Assembly (NCBI GenBank): GCA_039922435.1
Contig: JBDTES010000006.1
Span: 1 to 45,590, forward strand
Source: JBDTES01 sp039922435
GTDB lineage: Bacteria > Patescibacteriota > Saccharimonadia > Saccharimonadales > UBA4665
DNA: 45,590 nt
Direction of reading: 5' to 3'
The first letter of the stretch is position 1; each line of letters begins with the position of its first letter. Below, piece after piece: positions 1 through 7,767 of the stretch. The translations under genes and the position numbers were made by a program. The notes beneath the pieces are model-generated. The model saw nothing but the letters and a program-made list of their open reading frames with translations. It made no database searches and had not been told where the DNA came from.

Positions 1-64
1 TTAGTTGTCTAGTAACTACTAGTCTACAAGACAAGGAACAGAGGTGTCTTTTTAGAGGGTATCC

Positions 65-93
65 GGGGGTGGCTAACGCCACCCCCTTTGTTT
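65..93 (+). terminator. Rho-independent terminator-like hairpin
   Basis: A 9-bp GC-rich stem (GGGGGTGGC / GCCACCCCC) with a TAAC loop at 65-86 is followed by TTTGTTT. It would end plus-strand transcription arriving from left of the window, and can also serve RNase J arriving on the minus strand, although that side has no U-run. A second imperfect inverted repeat, TAGTGGTTA at 93-101 and TGACCACTA at 136-144, follows it. No gene is visible in 1-157. Confidence 0.7.
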
Positions 94-157
94 AGTGGTT
101 ATGTTGCATTTCGGGATGGAACCTAGGTTATGCTCTGACCACTAGATAGAGACGTGA

Positions 158-2206
158 TTAGTCCGGCTGATCTTGGCCGAGCAAGCGGGAACGCATTTCC
201 TGGAAGCGACGTTGTTGTTCTTTAGCAACATCTTCAGCTGTCTTGGTACTACTCTGGTGTACAGTCTTGGGACCATCTTTACCACCAATGATATTAACTA
301 CTGGAATAACGATTGGGGTATGCTGAGTCTGCTCAAACAGGTAATGCGTAATGTGATCTTTGAGTTCTACCTTAAAACGGTCTAAATCAATCCGCTTAAA
401 GCGCTGTTGGACGGCCCGTCGAACCTCGTTGCGCAGTCCGTTCATGATTTCTTCTTGCTCACGCATATAGATGAAGCCCCTACTAATGATGTCTGGGCTA
501 GTCAGTAGCGCCCCGCTGCGTTTATCAACTGTCAAGACCACAGCTACCAAGCCCTCGCCAGCCAGCAGTACACGGTCCTTAACGACTACATTGTTGACGA
601 TAGCACCAGTCTGATCAACTAGTATAGTTCCAGCTGGAACTTCCCCAATAACTTCCATCTTGTCGGCCGTCAAAGCTATAACAATGCCGTTACCAACATT
701 GAGGGTATCAGCCCGGGGAAAGCCATTTTCGACCACCAAGTCAACATAACGCTGTTTAGAACGGTATGGCCCATAAATCGGGATAAAGAACTTAGGCTTT
801 GTTAGCGCCACCATTTCGGCGTATTCATCCCTCGAGGCATGACCCGAAACGTGCAATGGACCAACATTATCAATCTCGTGATTACGGTTCTCGAAGACGT
901 GTACACCTTTGGACATCAGACCATCGACCATATCTCCGACTAGTTTGTCGTTGCCGCTCTCGGGGATTGGGTTGGAAGAGATAATTACCGTATCATGCTC
1001 TTTGAGTTTAACGTGTCGGTGCTCACCGTTAGCCATCCGCTGCAGAGCACTACTCGGCTCGCCCTGGCTACCAGTCGCAACGACGACAATCTCATCATCT
1101 TGCATACTAGCAACCGAGGCTATCGGCACAAAAGTACCCTTAGGCACCTTCATAAAGCCGTGCCGAATCGCCATTTCTAGTGTCGAAACCATACTACGAC
1201 CATCCATAGCGATCTTACGATTATTATGAATAGCAGCGTTAATTATCATCTGTACGCGGTTCATATTAGTAGAAAATAGACCGATAAAAATCCGTCCCGG
1301 AGCCTGTCTAATAATATCGACAAAACTCTGCTCTAGGGTCGATTCGCTCGGCGTTCGACCGGGCCGTTCGGTACTCGTACTTTCGCTAAGTAGCGCCAAT
1401 ACGCCTTCCTTGCCCAACTCTTCGAGCCGCGCCAGATCACTACGTTCTTGGTCAAGTGGGTGTGGATCGAATCTAAAGTCACCAGTATTAATGATTCGAC
1501 CGACCGGAGTATCTAGTACGATACAGGTACTACCAGGTATCGAGTGGGTAATCCGAACTAGTTCGACAAAGAACTCGCCGACTTTGAGTCGTTCATGGGT
1601 GTCTTCGTTCATAGTCACGGTTCTAAGCTCAAAACCATCAGGCATGGCTATACCAAAGTTCTCAAAAATTTCTTCAACTCGACCGATAGTAAATTTACTA
1701 CCATAGATCGGAGCCGGGAACTTTGGTACGATGTGTGGCAAGCCACCAATGTGATCAAGATGACCATGGGTAATGATATAAGCTCGTAGTTTGTGCTTAA
1801 TACTCTCCATATAGCTAGTGTCGGCTATACCGTAGTTAATCCCTGGCAAATCAACCCCTAGGTCATTGCCGCAGTCTAGTACCACTGCATCATTTACATA
1901 TTCCACCAAAATCATGTTTTTAGAACCAGCTCCGTCCATACCACCAAGGCCAATTATTTTGAGTCTCGGGCTGTCATCGATAAAGTTAGCTCGACGACCC
2001 TCATTTGTGGATGCTGATACGTAATGGTTAGCAATCCGTTGAGCATCCATTTGAACCCGTTTTTGAGCTCTAATAGCAGCGCCACGACTAACTGCTGGGC
2101 GACCACCATTATCAGTTGTCCCTTGAGTATTCTTATTGTTTGGTCGGCCACTATTTGACCGCCCATTCCTATTATCTTGTTTCTTATCTCTAGTATTGTT
2201 ATCCAT
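158..2206 (-). CDS. rnj: Ribonuclease J
   Basis: Metallo-beta-lactamase/beta-CASP ribonuclease J, 682 residues, with endonuclease and 5'-3' exonuclease activity in mRNA decay and RNA maturation. The first ~70 residues are Asn/Arg/Gln-rich and low complexity, absent from the usual ~555-residue enzymes. The fold starts near LKIIGLGGMDGAGSKNM, and the metal motif HGHLDHIGG (residues ~147-155) is intact. Later blocks TGSQGEPSSAL and HVSGHASRDEY match the beta-CASP and motif C regions. The start is supported by AAGGA 7 bases upstream. It heads away from the udg/pnp operon on the same strand, so this end of the window groups RNA decay enzymes (RNase J, PNPase). RNase J in place of RNase E is usual outside Proteobacteria. 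Confidence 0.97.
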   Translation of the reverse strand: MDNNTRDKKQDNRNGRSNSGRPNNKNTQGTTDNGGRPAVSRGAAIRAQKRVQMDAQRIANHYVSASTNEGRRANFIDDSPRLKIIGLGGMDGAGSKNMILVEYVNDAVVLDCGNDLGVDLPGINYGIADTSYMESIKHKLRAYIITHGHLDHIGGLPHIVPKFPAPIYGSKFTIGRVEEIFENFGIAMPDGFELRTVTMNEDTHERLKVGEFFVELVRITHSIPGSTCIVLDTPVGRIINTGDFRFDPHPLDQERSDLARLEELGKEGVLALLSESTSTERPGRTPSESTLEQSFVDIIRQAPGRIFIGLFSTNMNRVQMIINAAIHNNRKIAMDGRSMVSTLEMAIRHGFMKVPKGTFVPIASVASMQDDEIVVVATGSQGEPSSALQRMANGEHRHVKLKEHDTVIISSNPIPESGNDKLVGDMVDGLMSKGVHVFENRNHEIDNVGPLHVSGHASRDEYAEMVALTKPKFFIPIYGPYRSKQRYVDLVVENGFPRADTLNVGNGIVIALTADKMEVIGEVPAGTILVDQTGAIVNNVVVKDRVLLAGEGLVAVVLTVDKRSGALLTSPDIISRGFIYMREQEEIMNGLRNEVRRAVQQRFKRIDLDRFKVELKDHITHYLFEQTQHTPIVIPVVNIIGGKDGPKTVHQSSTKTAEDVAKEQQRRFQEMRSRLLGQDQPD

Positions 2207-2314
2207 ATTATTTCCTTTTCTAGATCTGTCACTTGTTATCTAAGTTGTCGAAGTTTCCCTATTTATGTTAGGAGCCTTTTCATCTGAATTCAAAGTAACA
2301 TCCGTTAATTATCC

Positions 2315-2914
2315 TTATTTACTTAGCTTATTTAAAATTATTGGGATGAGGCTGAAATCATCTATTAATGTTTGCCTCATTGACCCGTTATAGAGGGCTG
2401 CCGCCGGATGGAAAAGTGGTAGAATCACCACCTCCAACACGTCACCCTTGTGTTCCTTTAGGCTGAGCTTTACCCGCTTAGGCTCACCGTGGACCTTACC
2501 AATTTGTAAGTCCGGCAAGAAACAATTCATACTATGGCGCCCGAGTGTCACCACTACTTTAGGCTGAATTATTTCTAGCTGGCTCTGCAAATACGGCAAA
2601 AAGGCTGACTTTTCCTCTGGAGAAGGATCCCGGTTATCGGGTGGGCGATATTTAACGATGTTAGTTATGTATATATCTTTCCTGTCCAGATGGATCAAAG
2701 CAAGCATCTCGTCTAAGAACTTACCCGCTGCACCGACAAACGGCTGACCCGTTAAATCTTCGTTTTTACCCGGGGCCTCACCAATAAACACAACTTCGGC
2801 GCCGGGGTTACCACTTCCGAACACTAATTGGGTTGCCTGAGCCTTCAGCCCTGGCGTCACGCCCGCAGTTCCAATTTCAGACTCCAACTCATCGAGCTGC
2901 TGCTGCTTTGTCAT
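2315..2914 (-). CDS. Uracil-DNA glycosylase, family 4-like, lacking Fe-S cysteines
   Basis: Removes uracil from DNA to start base-excision repair. Family-4 motifs are clear: GEAPGKNED (residues 45-53), GQPFVGAAGKFLDEML, TNIVKYRPPDNRDP and the catalytic-loop motif HPAAALYN near residue 169. Family-4 enzymes hold a 4Fe-4S cluster with four cysteines (an N-terminal CxxC, one in KCRPP, one in EIxxCxPyL). Here there is one cysteine in the whole 199-residue protein (C131); KCRPP reads KYRPP and the EIxxCxPyL site reads EKSAFLPYL. The start at 2914 is chosen over a longer frame because ATG overlaps the upstream stop as ATGA and has AGGAG 4 bases upstream. It is last in a run of small membrane protein genes that begins after pnp. 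Confidence 0.9.
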   Translation of the reverse strand: MTKQQQLDELESEIGTAGVTPGLKAQATQLVFGSGNPGAEVVFIGEAPGKNEDLTGQPFVGAAGKFLDEMLALIHLDRKDIYITNIVKYRPPDNRDPSPEEKSAFLPYLQSQLEIIQPKVVVTLGRHSMNCFLPDLQIGKVHGEPKRVKLSLKEHKGDVLEVVILPLFHPAAALYNGSMRQTLIDDFSLIPIILNKLSK

Positions 2915-3162
2915 AAGCTCCTCAGCTTCTTCAGCCGATTGACAATTATAAACCCATACAAAATTATGAAGATTATTTCTAGCCAAGCGTGATTCATTAT
3001 CATATTTGATAGAAGAATCGCTATAAAGAAGAAGCTGAAACCGATTGCAATAATACAACCCCGTCGAGTATCGAACCAAGTCGATAGTTTACTAGGCCCC
3101 GGCCGTAGCAGAGAAGCTCTTGGCTTTCTTGACTCATTCGGCTTATTATCTGTTTGCTTCAC
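2911..3162 (-). CDS. Small membrane protein, two TM segments
   Basis: 83 residues, not recognised. A polar, Lys/Arg-rich N-terminus (KQTDNKPNESRKPRAS) is followed by two closely spaced hydrophobic stretches (about residues 36-54 and 60-76) and a basic tail, so a small hairpin membrane protein with its N-terminus probably cytoplasmic. Its start overlaps the preceding stop by 4 bases and its own stop overlaps the UDG start as ATGA, so translation is probably coupled. The function is unknown. Confidence 0.7.
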   Translation of the reverse strand: MKQTDNKPNESRKPRASLLRPGPSKLSTWFDTRRGCIIAIGFSFFFIAILLSNMIMNHAWLEIIFIILYGFIIVNRLKKLRSL

Positions 3163-3359
3163 TTGTCTTGTCCTCTAAAAACTTTAAGTAAACTCACTAA
3201 TGAGCTAACCAAAAATACAAATGTTAGCCCGTACCACCACAAACCGCCGCTGTCGATCGCTAGACAAGCAAAACCGTAGGCAACCGCAAGCTCCACCATG
3301 CCAAACATCAAGTAACTGGGCTTAGTCTCGATAAGCTTATTTATTGCTTGTGGTTTCAT
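3159..3359 (-). CDS. Small membrane protein
   Basis: 66 residues, not recognised. Two hydrophobic segments (about residues 17-34 and 39-58) flank a Gly/Trp-rich turn, ending in a basic tail (FRGQDK). It overlaps the next gene by 4 bases, and its start lies 2 bases after the stop of the gene before it. It belongs to a chain of four tiny membrane genes between pnp and udg. Confidence 0.65.
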   Translation of the reverse strand: MKPQAINKLIETKPSYLMFGMVELAVAYGFACLAIDSGGLWWYGLTFVFLVSSLVSLLKVFRGQDK

Positions 3360-3360
3360 T

Positions 3361-3603
3361 TTATCTCTTACTCACTTGTTCGTGTCTAGCAGCCCTACGA
3401 GAGCCTTGGCTCTCAGACTCATGTGAACCCAACCAGCCCAATAGGGACCCACCAAGCAAAATTAGGATACCTCCACTCATTGCGTATCCGTCGTTCTGTA
3501 TACTACCGTCAAGCCCAGTCATACCGGCTTGCGTAGCTAAGCGAAAGCCTTCGATAACCAATGCTATAGCTACGATAATCAAAAGTAGACGAGATAGTTT
3601 CAT
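3361..3603 (-). CDS. Small membrane protein
   Basis: 80 residues, not recognised. An N-terminal hydrophobic helix (residues 4-20; could be a signal anchor), a Gly/Asp-rich middle, a second helix (about 42-58), then a hydrophilic tail rich in Ser, Glu and Arg. It starts 2 bases after the stop of the preceding tiny membrane gene. Confidence 0.65.
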   Translation of the reverse strand: MKLSRLLLIIVAIALVIEGFRLATQAGMTGLDGSIQNDGYAMSGGILILLGGSLLGWLGSHESESQGSRRAARHEQVSKR

Positions 3604-3605
3604 GC

Positions 3606-3806
3606 TTATTTCTTTTGGTCATCCTTTGCACTCTTTATCATGACTCCGGCAACTATTCCTAGACCGATAGCTGATAGCACCTGAACAATAATCCCCAGCG
3701 GGTGCCCCCTTAAAGAATCAAAGTTTACAGGTAAGACTACTCCTAGTAGAAGCAGCACAAATAACCCAGCGGCTGTTTGCTCATTTTTATCACTCACTTT
3801 TGCCAT
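3606..3806 (-). CDS. Small membrane protein
   Basis: 66 residues, not recognised. Two hydrophobic segments (about residues 13-27 and 37-57) with charged ends (MAKVSDKNEQ and KSAKDDQKK). First of the four tiny membrane genes and only 14 bases after the PNPase stop, so probably cotranscribed with pnp. An AGGAG site is visible 7 bases upstream of the ATG. Confidence 0.65.
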   Translation of the reverse strand: MAKVSDKNEQTAAGLFVLLLLGVVLPVNFDSLRGHPLGIIVQVLSAIGLGIVAGVMIKSAKDDQKK

Positions 3807-3820
3807 AGTTCTATTCTCCT

Positions 3821-5974
3821 CTACTTCTTGTCTTTGAGTTCGCGGGCGGCAGCTCGCATCGATAGCTGCAAGCGGCCACGGTCGTCGATAGCAACTAGCT
3901 TAACGGTGACTTTGTCGCCTTCCTTAACTACGTCTGAGGTCTTTTCGACACGGTCTTCGGACAGTTCGCTAATATGAACTAAGCCATCCTTGCCTGGTAG
4001 AATCTGGACAAACGCCCCAAAGTCCATGACACTCACGACTGGTTTGTCGTAATAGATAGCGCCAACTTCTGGGTCTTCGGTAATGCCCTTGATCCACTGA
4101 ATAGCTGCCTCAATGTGCGATTTATCAGGACTAGCAATCATGACCGTACCGTCGTCTTTGATATCAATTTCGGTGCCAGTTTCAGCCGTAATCCGCTGAA
4201 TCATTTCACCGCCCTTACCGATAATTTCGCGGATTTTATCCGGGTTAATCGATATACTCTCGACCCTTGGGGCATATGGGCTGAGGTCTTTACGAGGCTC
4301 AGCCAGCGTCTTAACCATGTGATCTAGGATAAAGGTTCGGCCAATTTTGCCCTGCAATAGCGCCTTTTTAAGTATCGTCACTGGCAAACCATGGACTTTC
4401 ATATCCATCTGCAGCGCCGTAATGCCCTCGGAGGTACCAGTTACTTTAAAGTCCATATCACCAGCAAAGTCTTCGGCATCGGCAATATCACTAAGTACAT
4501 AAGGCGTCTTACCCTCCATCATCAGCCCCATAGCAATACCGCTAACCGGCCGAATAATTGGTACACCAGCATCCATCAGTGCTAAGCAACTCGAACAGGT
4601 CGCTGCCATAGAAGTTGAACCATTCTGGCTCATAATTTCAGTAACGGAACGAATAGCGTACGGGAAATCGGCTTCACTTGGTAATACGGCAGTTAAAGCT
4701 CGCTCGGCCAGGTAGCCGTGACCAATTTCGCGTCGGCCAGGACTACCGAGGCGCTTAACTTCACCAACAGTATAGCCAGGAGCGTTGTAGTGGTGCATGT
4801 AGCGGCGCTCTTCGCTCTTTTCCATAGTATCAACCATCTGAGAATAACTAAGTGGGGCTAGTGTCACGATATTCATACCCTGAGTTACGCCGCGCGTAAA
4901 GATACTCGAACCGTGCGCCCTAGGTAGTAGCCCAACTTCACTTGAAAGTGGGCGAATTTCATCGAGTTTACGGCCATCTGGTCGAACATCATCATCGATA
5001 ATTCCCTTGCGGACGTCTTTGTGCAAGGCCATCTGAAAGGCTTCATCATATTTGGTCCGCAACGTCGCATAATCTTCACCAATTTCTTCGGTAAAATCTT
5101 CGTGCATTTTAGATTTCAAAACACTTATAAGTTCATTCCGTTCTGGGTATTCGTGCCTTAGGGCCTTGCCTAGTTTGCCATCAACCCACTTGTCGACTGT
5201 CTTCTGAATTTCTGGCTCAGGCAGAGTCAGCTCATACTCCTGAGCTTTGACACCCACCTTCTTAACTAGCTCTTTCTGCAACTCAACAGCCGGTACAATG
5301 GCTTTTTGAGCAAACTCTAGGGCTTCGAACAATTTTTCTTCGGGATATTCCAGGGCGCCAGCTTCAACCATCATAATGGCATCCTTGGTTCCGGCTACGA
5401 CTAAGTCTAATTTACTGAGTTTTAACTCTTCTAGGCTCATAAAGGCCTGGAAGTCACCCTTTTCGTTAATACCTACCCGAACGCCAGCCACTGGACCATC
5501 GAACGGTGCACCAGTTAGCATAAAAGCGGTCGACATAGCGATCATAGCGATCATATCTGGTCGGAAGGTTGGATCCATACTAAGAACTGTTGCCACACCC
5601 TGGACCTCGTTGCGGTAGCCTTTGGGCCACAATGGCCGAATCGGTCGGTCAATTAACCGGCCAATTAGGATAGCTTCGTCGCTAGGGCGACCTTCGCGCT
5701 TAATAAAACGACTGCCACTAATCTTACCGGCGGCGTAAAATTTCTCTTCATAATCAATACTTAGCGGAAAGTAATCAAAACCCTGCAAAGGTTTACCAAG
5801 CATGGCTGTACCTAGCACAACGGTTTCACCGTAACGGACTATCACACTTGCCGATGTTCGAAAACCGACCCGGTTGACCTCCAGCGTCAGCTTTTGACCA
5901 CAAAAGTCAGTCTCGACACTTAGGATATCCTTCCCAGAAGGGTTAATTGTAGTATTGTTTTCTGTCTGGCTCAT
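3821..5974 (-). CDS. pnp: Polyribonucleotide nucleotidyltransferase (PNPase)
   Basis: 717 residues, normal length. Phosphorolytic 3'-5' exoribonuclease of mRNA turnover. Domains in order: RNase PH core 1 (FYAAGKISGSRFIKREGRPS, about residues 80-105), helical linker, RNase PH core 2 (LLPRAHGSSIFTRG, SQNGSTSMAATC), KH domain with the GxxG loop GKGG (about residues 575-635), and a C-terminal S1 domain (VVSVMDFGAFVQILPGKDGLVHISEL). Follows rpsO as in many bacteria, with 180 bases between them holding hairpins. No clear Shine-Dalgarno is visible. Four tiny membrane genes and udg follow closely on the same strand. Confidence 0.97.
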   Translation of the reverse strand: MSQTENNTTINPSGKDILSVETDFCGQKLTLEVNRVGFRTSASVIVRYGETVVLGTAMLGKPLQGFDYFPLSIDYEEKFYAAGKISGSRFIKREGRPSDEAILIGRLIDRPIRPLWPKGYRNEVQGVATVLSMDPTFRPDMIAMIAMSTAFMLTGAPFDGPVAGVRVGINEKGDFQAFMSLEELKLSKLDLVVAGTKDAIMMVEAGALEYPEEKLFEALEFAQKAIVPAVELQKELVKKVGVKAQEYELTLPEPEIQKTVDKWVDGKLGKALRHEYPERNELISVLKSKMHEDFTEEIGEDYATLRTKYDEAFQMALHKDVRKGIIDDDVRPDGRKLDEIRPLSSEVGLLPRAHGSSIFTRGVTQGMNIVTLAPLSYSQMVDTMEKSEERRYMHHYNAPGYTVGEVKRLGSPGRREIGHGYLAERALTAVLPSEADFPYAIRSVTEIMSQNGSTSMAATCSSCLALMDAGVPIIRPVSGIAMGLMMEGKTPYVLSDIADAEDFAGDMDFKVTGTSEGITALQMDMKVHGLPVTILKKALLQGKIGRTFILDHMVKTLAEPRKDLSPYAPRVESISINPDKIREIIGKGGEMIQRITAETGTEIDIKDDGTVMIASPDKSHIEAAIQWIKGITEDPEVGAIYYDKPVVSVMDFGAFVQILPGKDGLVHISELSEDRVEKTSDVVKEGDKVTVKLVAIDDRGRLQLSMRAAARELKDKK

Positions 5975-6023
5975 ATTATGTTACCAAATCTTTCTGTCTT
6001 TGCTTCACTTGAGTGGAGTGCAA

Positions 6024-6066
6024 ATATATAGCTCGAGCCTTGTGCTAACAAAAGTGAGCAATATAT
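6024..6066 (-). promoter_or_regulatory. Hairpin in the rpsO-pnp intergenic region
   Basis: Inverted repeat ATATATnGCTC / GAGCnATATAT (10 bp with one mismatch) in the 180-base spacer between rpsO and pnp. A second hairpin, CCATCC / GGATGG at 6121-6135, lies just after the rpsO stop. In Escherichia coli a hairpin at the same place is cut by RNase III and lets PNPase repress itself; whether these hairpins do the same is inference from position only. Confidence 0.45.
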
Positions 6067-6154
6067 CTGGTCTCGACCCACGTAAGGCAAAAACTTATTA
6101 ATGTGCACAAGTTTACCCGCCCATCCAGTGGATGGCCAGGCCAATTTAGGCACG

Positions 6155-6421
6155 TTAGCGACGAATACCTAGTTTAGCAATCAAATCTAAATAAGCTTGA
6201 CCATCTTTTTTGGCAATATACTGTAACAGGCGCTTGCGCTTGCCAACTAGTTGCAACAGGCCACGGCGAGCCATAAAATCATGCTTATTGATTTTTAGGT
6301 GACCGGTAAGCTCTTTAATTCGTTCAGTAAAAATACCAACCTGTACAGCGCTGCTGCCAGTATCGGTCTTATCAGCTTGCAAATCCTTAACAATCTTGGT
6401 CTTCTTCTCTATTGAGATCAT
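6155..6421 (-). CDS. rpsO: 30S ribosomal protein S15
   Basis: 88 residues, full length. Binds the 16S rRNA central domain early in 30S assembly. Typical family blocks are seen: DTGSSAVQVGIFTERIKELTGHL, then KHDFMARRGLLQLVGKRKRLLQY. AGGAG lies 5 bases before the ATG. A sigma-70-type promoter is found about 50 bases upstream, so this is probably the head of an rpsO-pnp unit. Confidence 0.97.
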   Translation of the reverse strand: MISIEKKTKIVKDLQADKTDTGSSAVQVGIFTERIKELTGHLKINKHDFMARRGLLQLVGKRKRLLQYIAKKDGQAYLDLIAKLGIRR

Positions 6422-6477
6422 GTAACTCCTACGATTTAATAATTAATTTTAGAGATTTCTAGATGGCGTTAGGGCTC

Positions 6478-6506
6478 ACTATAGCAGACTTTTACCCCTA
6501 AGACAA
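6478..6506 (-). promoter_or_regulatory. Promoter of rpsO-pnp
   Basis: On the minus strand, -35 TTGTCT (6501-6506), a 17-base spacer, and -10 TATAGT (6478-6483). The predicted start near 6471 gives a leader of about 50 bases with a normal Shine-Dalgarno, unlike the leaderless promoters elsewhere in the window. Confidence 0.65.
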
Positions 6507-6613
6507 GTTCCTGGCAACAATTTTTGTATTCAGCCTGCTCCAAAACCGATAATCTAAATTGAGAGTTAAATGACAGAGCAGAGATTTGGAGATTACGTAG
6601 GCTTTTAGTTAGC

Positions 6614-6679
6614 ATGCGACAGAAGGTGTTCCTTTTTGGATATATCCAAAAAGTCCACTAGGGCCACCTCCTGCCGCAT
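6614..6679 (-). ncRNA. Structured 3' element downstream of a small hypothetical gene
   Basis: Arms at 6665-6679 and 6614-6628 form a 15-bp helix that is continuous only on the minus strand, where two pairs are G-U; on the plus strand those positions are C-A mismatches. The loop contains a perfect 20-base palindrome at 6633-6652 (TTTTTGGATATATCCAAAAA), giving a nested hairpin. It starts 16 bases after the stop of the minus-strand gene 6696-7103. No U-run follows, so it is not a standard terminator. RNA class unknown. Confidence 0.55.
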
Positions 6680-6695
6680 ACTATCCCTAACCGAA

Positions 6696-7103
6696 TTAGT
6701 AAGCCTTGATAAACGTAAGTTCACTATTCGAGTCTACAATTATGGCCGACGATCTGAATACCGCTGATAATCCTTCAGACACCGTAGTGTACGGCTTATC
6801 ACGATAGTAAACTTGCCCAAAAGAATGATTGAGCACACAAGCTTTTACGCTCGCCAGTTCGAGGCTTAAGTACCTTAAGCACACTTCTGCCCAACCACGT
6901 CTGAACTCTCTTAGCTCATCTCTACCAGGGCTAACGCCTATATTTACGACTGGGCCAGCCTGCAATAAAACTCGAGCGTCTTCCTCAGTACGATGCACAA
7001 TTACAGGACTTAGATGTAAGTCAACCATCTCCTCCATGACTCCCTCGCAGTCTTGCCGAGAGATAGTATCACCTATCACCAGTAAAACATCTCGCTTACT
7101 CAT
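6696..7103 (-). CDS. Hypothetical protein, 135 aa, accessory cassette
   Basis: Not recognised. Begins MSKRDVLLVIGDTISRQD, with an alternating hydrophobic core suggesting a small alpha/beta domain, and ends LTFIKAY. No membrane segment or signal peptide. The start at 7103 is chosen over longer frames because GGAGGG lies about 9 bases upstream. Its leader carries an 18-base motif (7211-7228) that recurs before the small genes at 31.0 kb, plus an 11-bp interrupted inverted repeat (CTGGA.AGCACT / AGTGCT..TCCAG) between motif and gene. A structured RNA element lies directly downstream. The arrangement suggests an accessory cassette inserted between rpsO and truB. Confidence 0.65.
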   Translation of the reverse strand: MSKRDVLLVIGDTISRQDCEGVMEEMVDLHLSPVIVHRTEEDARVLLQAGPVVNIGVSPGRDELREFRRGWAEVCLRYLSLELASVKACVLNHSFGQVYYRDKPYTTVSEGLSAVFRSSAIIVDSNSELTFIKAY

Positions 7104-7210
7104 AGTTAGGGGTTCCCTCCGTAGTTTCACCCAGCTATTCTGGATGAGCACTCGATACACACCTACATATAGTCTATGAATCCAGTGCTCTCCAGAACAG
7201 CCCTCTACTC

Positions 7211-7228
7211 TGTCAAAGTACCTCGGAG
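7211..7228 (-). repeat. Shared leader motif, copy 1
   Basis: On the minus strand this reads CTCCGAGGTACTTTGACA, identical to plus-strand 30896-30913. Homology extends about 30 bases 5' of it (both start ATGGT and share GCTT and GAG blocks in the same order). A TATAAT lies further upstream near 7264-7269. Both copies precede small, SD-led, unrecognised genes. TTGACA at its end looks like a -35 box, but neither copy has a -10 at the right distance. Confidence 0.6.
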
Positions 7229-7398
7229 ACCTTTGCCTCAACGAAGCCCTCTAACCATATTCTAATATTATAAAAAACGATGTCACAATAATTATTGACT
7301 CATACACGGTTCTATGAATATTTCAATGAATTTATTGCCTGCATCGCTAACCACAAAGCTATATCATAATAAGATGCCTATATCTGGAAAATATAAAA

Positions 7399-7767
7399 TT
7401 GTCGAACCACCGACTAGCCTCGATGTACGCCAGGCCATTTATGTGTCTTCTTAAGTTAAACGAAACTGTCCATATCAATAGAGGTGATGGTCCAGAAAAG
7501 CATCACGTAGCCGCCCGTGGTCTACTAAGCTTAACGGTGTCAGCAATTCGAGATATTCCGAGGCCTACCGAGGCGCAGGTCATCTGCCGCTTAGATAATC
7601 TACTGCCTGCCATAACCCATAATACAAACACTATCTCAGGTGTAATCATCGACTCAACTGATCCAAACCTAACAGAAACTGGCCAGATTATAACTATCTG
7701 CCTCGATAATAACTCTCGAGAACCGGCTTCTGCTCTTATTACAGTTGCCGAAGCAATAGATTACTAG
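7399..7767 (+). CDS. Hypothetical protein, 122 aa
   Basis: Not recognised. The frame opens with TTG at 7399; an ATG at 7423 (MYARPFMCLLKLNE) is the alternative start. Neither has a Shine-Dalgarno, but an A/T-rich TATAAA lies just before the TTG. The sequence looks like a soluble alpha/beta protein. The last 29 bases overlap the 3' end of truB on the opposite strand. Moderate doubt remains whether it is expressed. Confidence 0.45.
   Translation: MSNHRLASMYARPFMCLLKLNETVHINRGDGPEKHHVAARGLLSLTVSAIRDIPRPTEAQVICRLDNLLPAITHNTNTISGVIIDSTDPNLTETGQIITICLDNNSREPASALITVAEAIDY

Noticed and set aside
93..157. On the minus strand TTCCATCCCGAA and flanking arms resemble loop C of 5S rRNA
   Set aside because: The conserved loop E/helix IV-V sequences and a helix I are missing, the helix III region has an inserted palindrome, and the flanking stem pairs better on the plus strand.
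2914..3079. Longer N-terminus for the uracil-DNA glycosylase
   Set aside because: It would overlap a membrane protein gene out of frame; the ATG at 2914 has AGGAG and an ATGA stop-start overlap.
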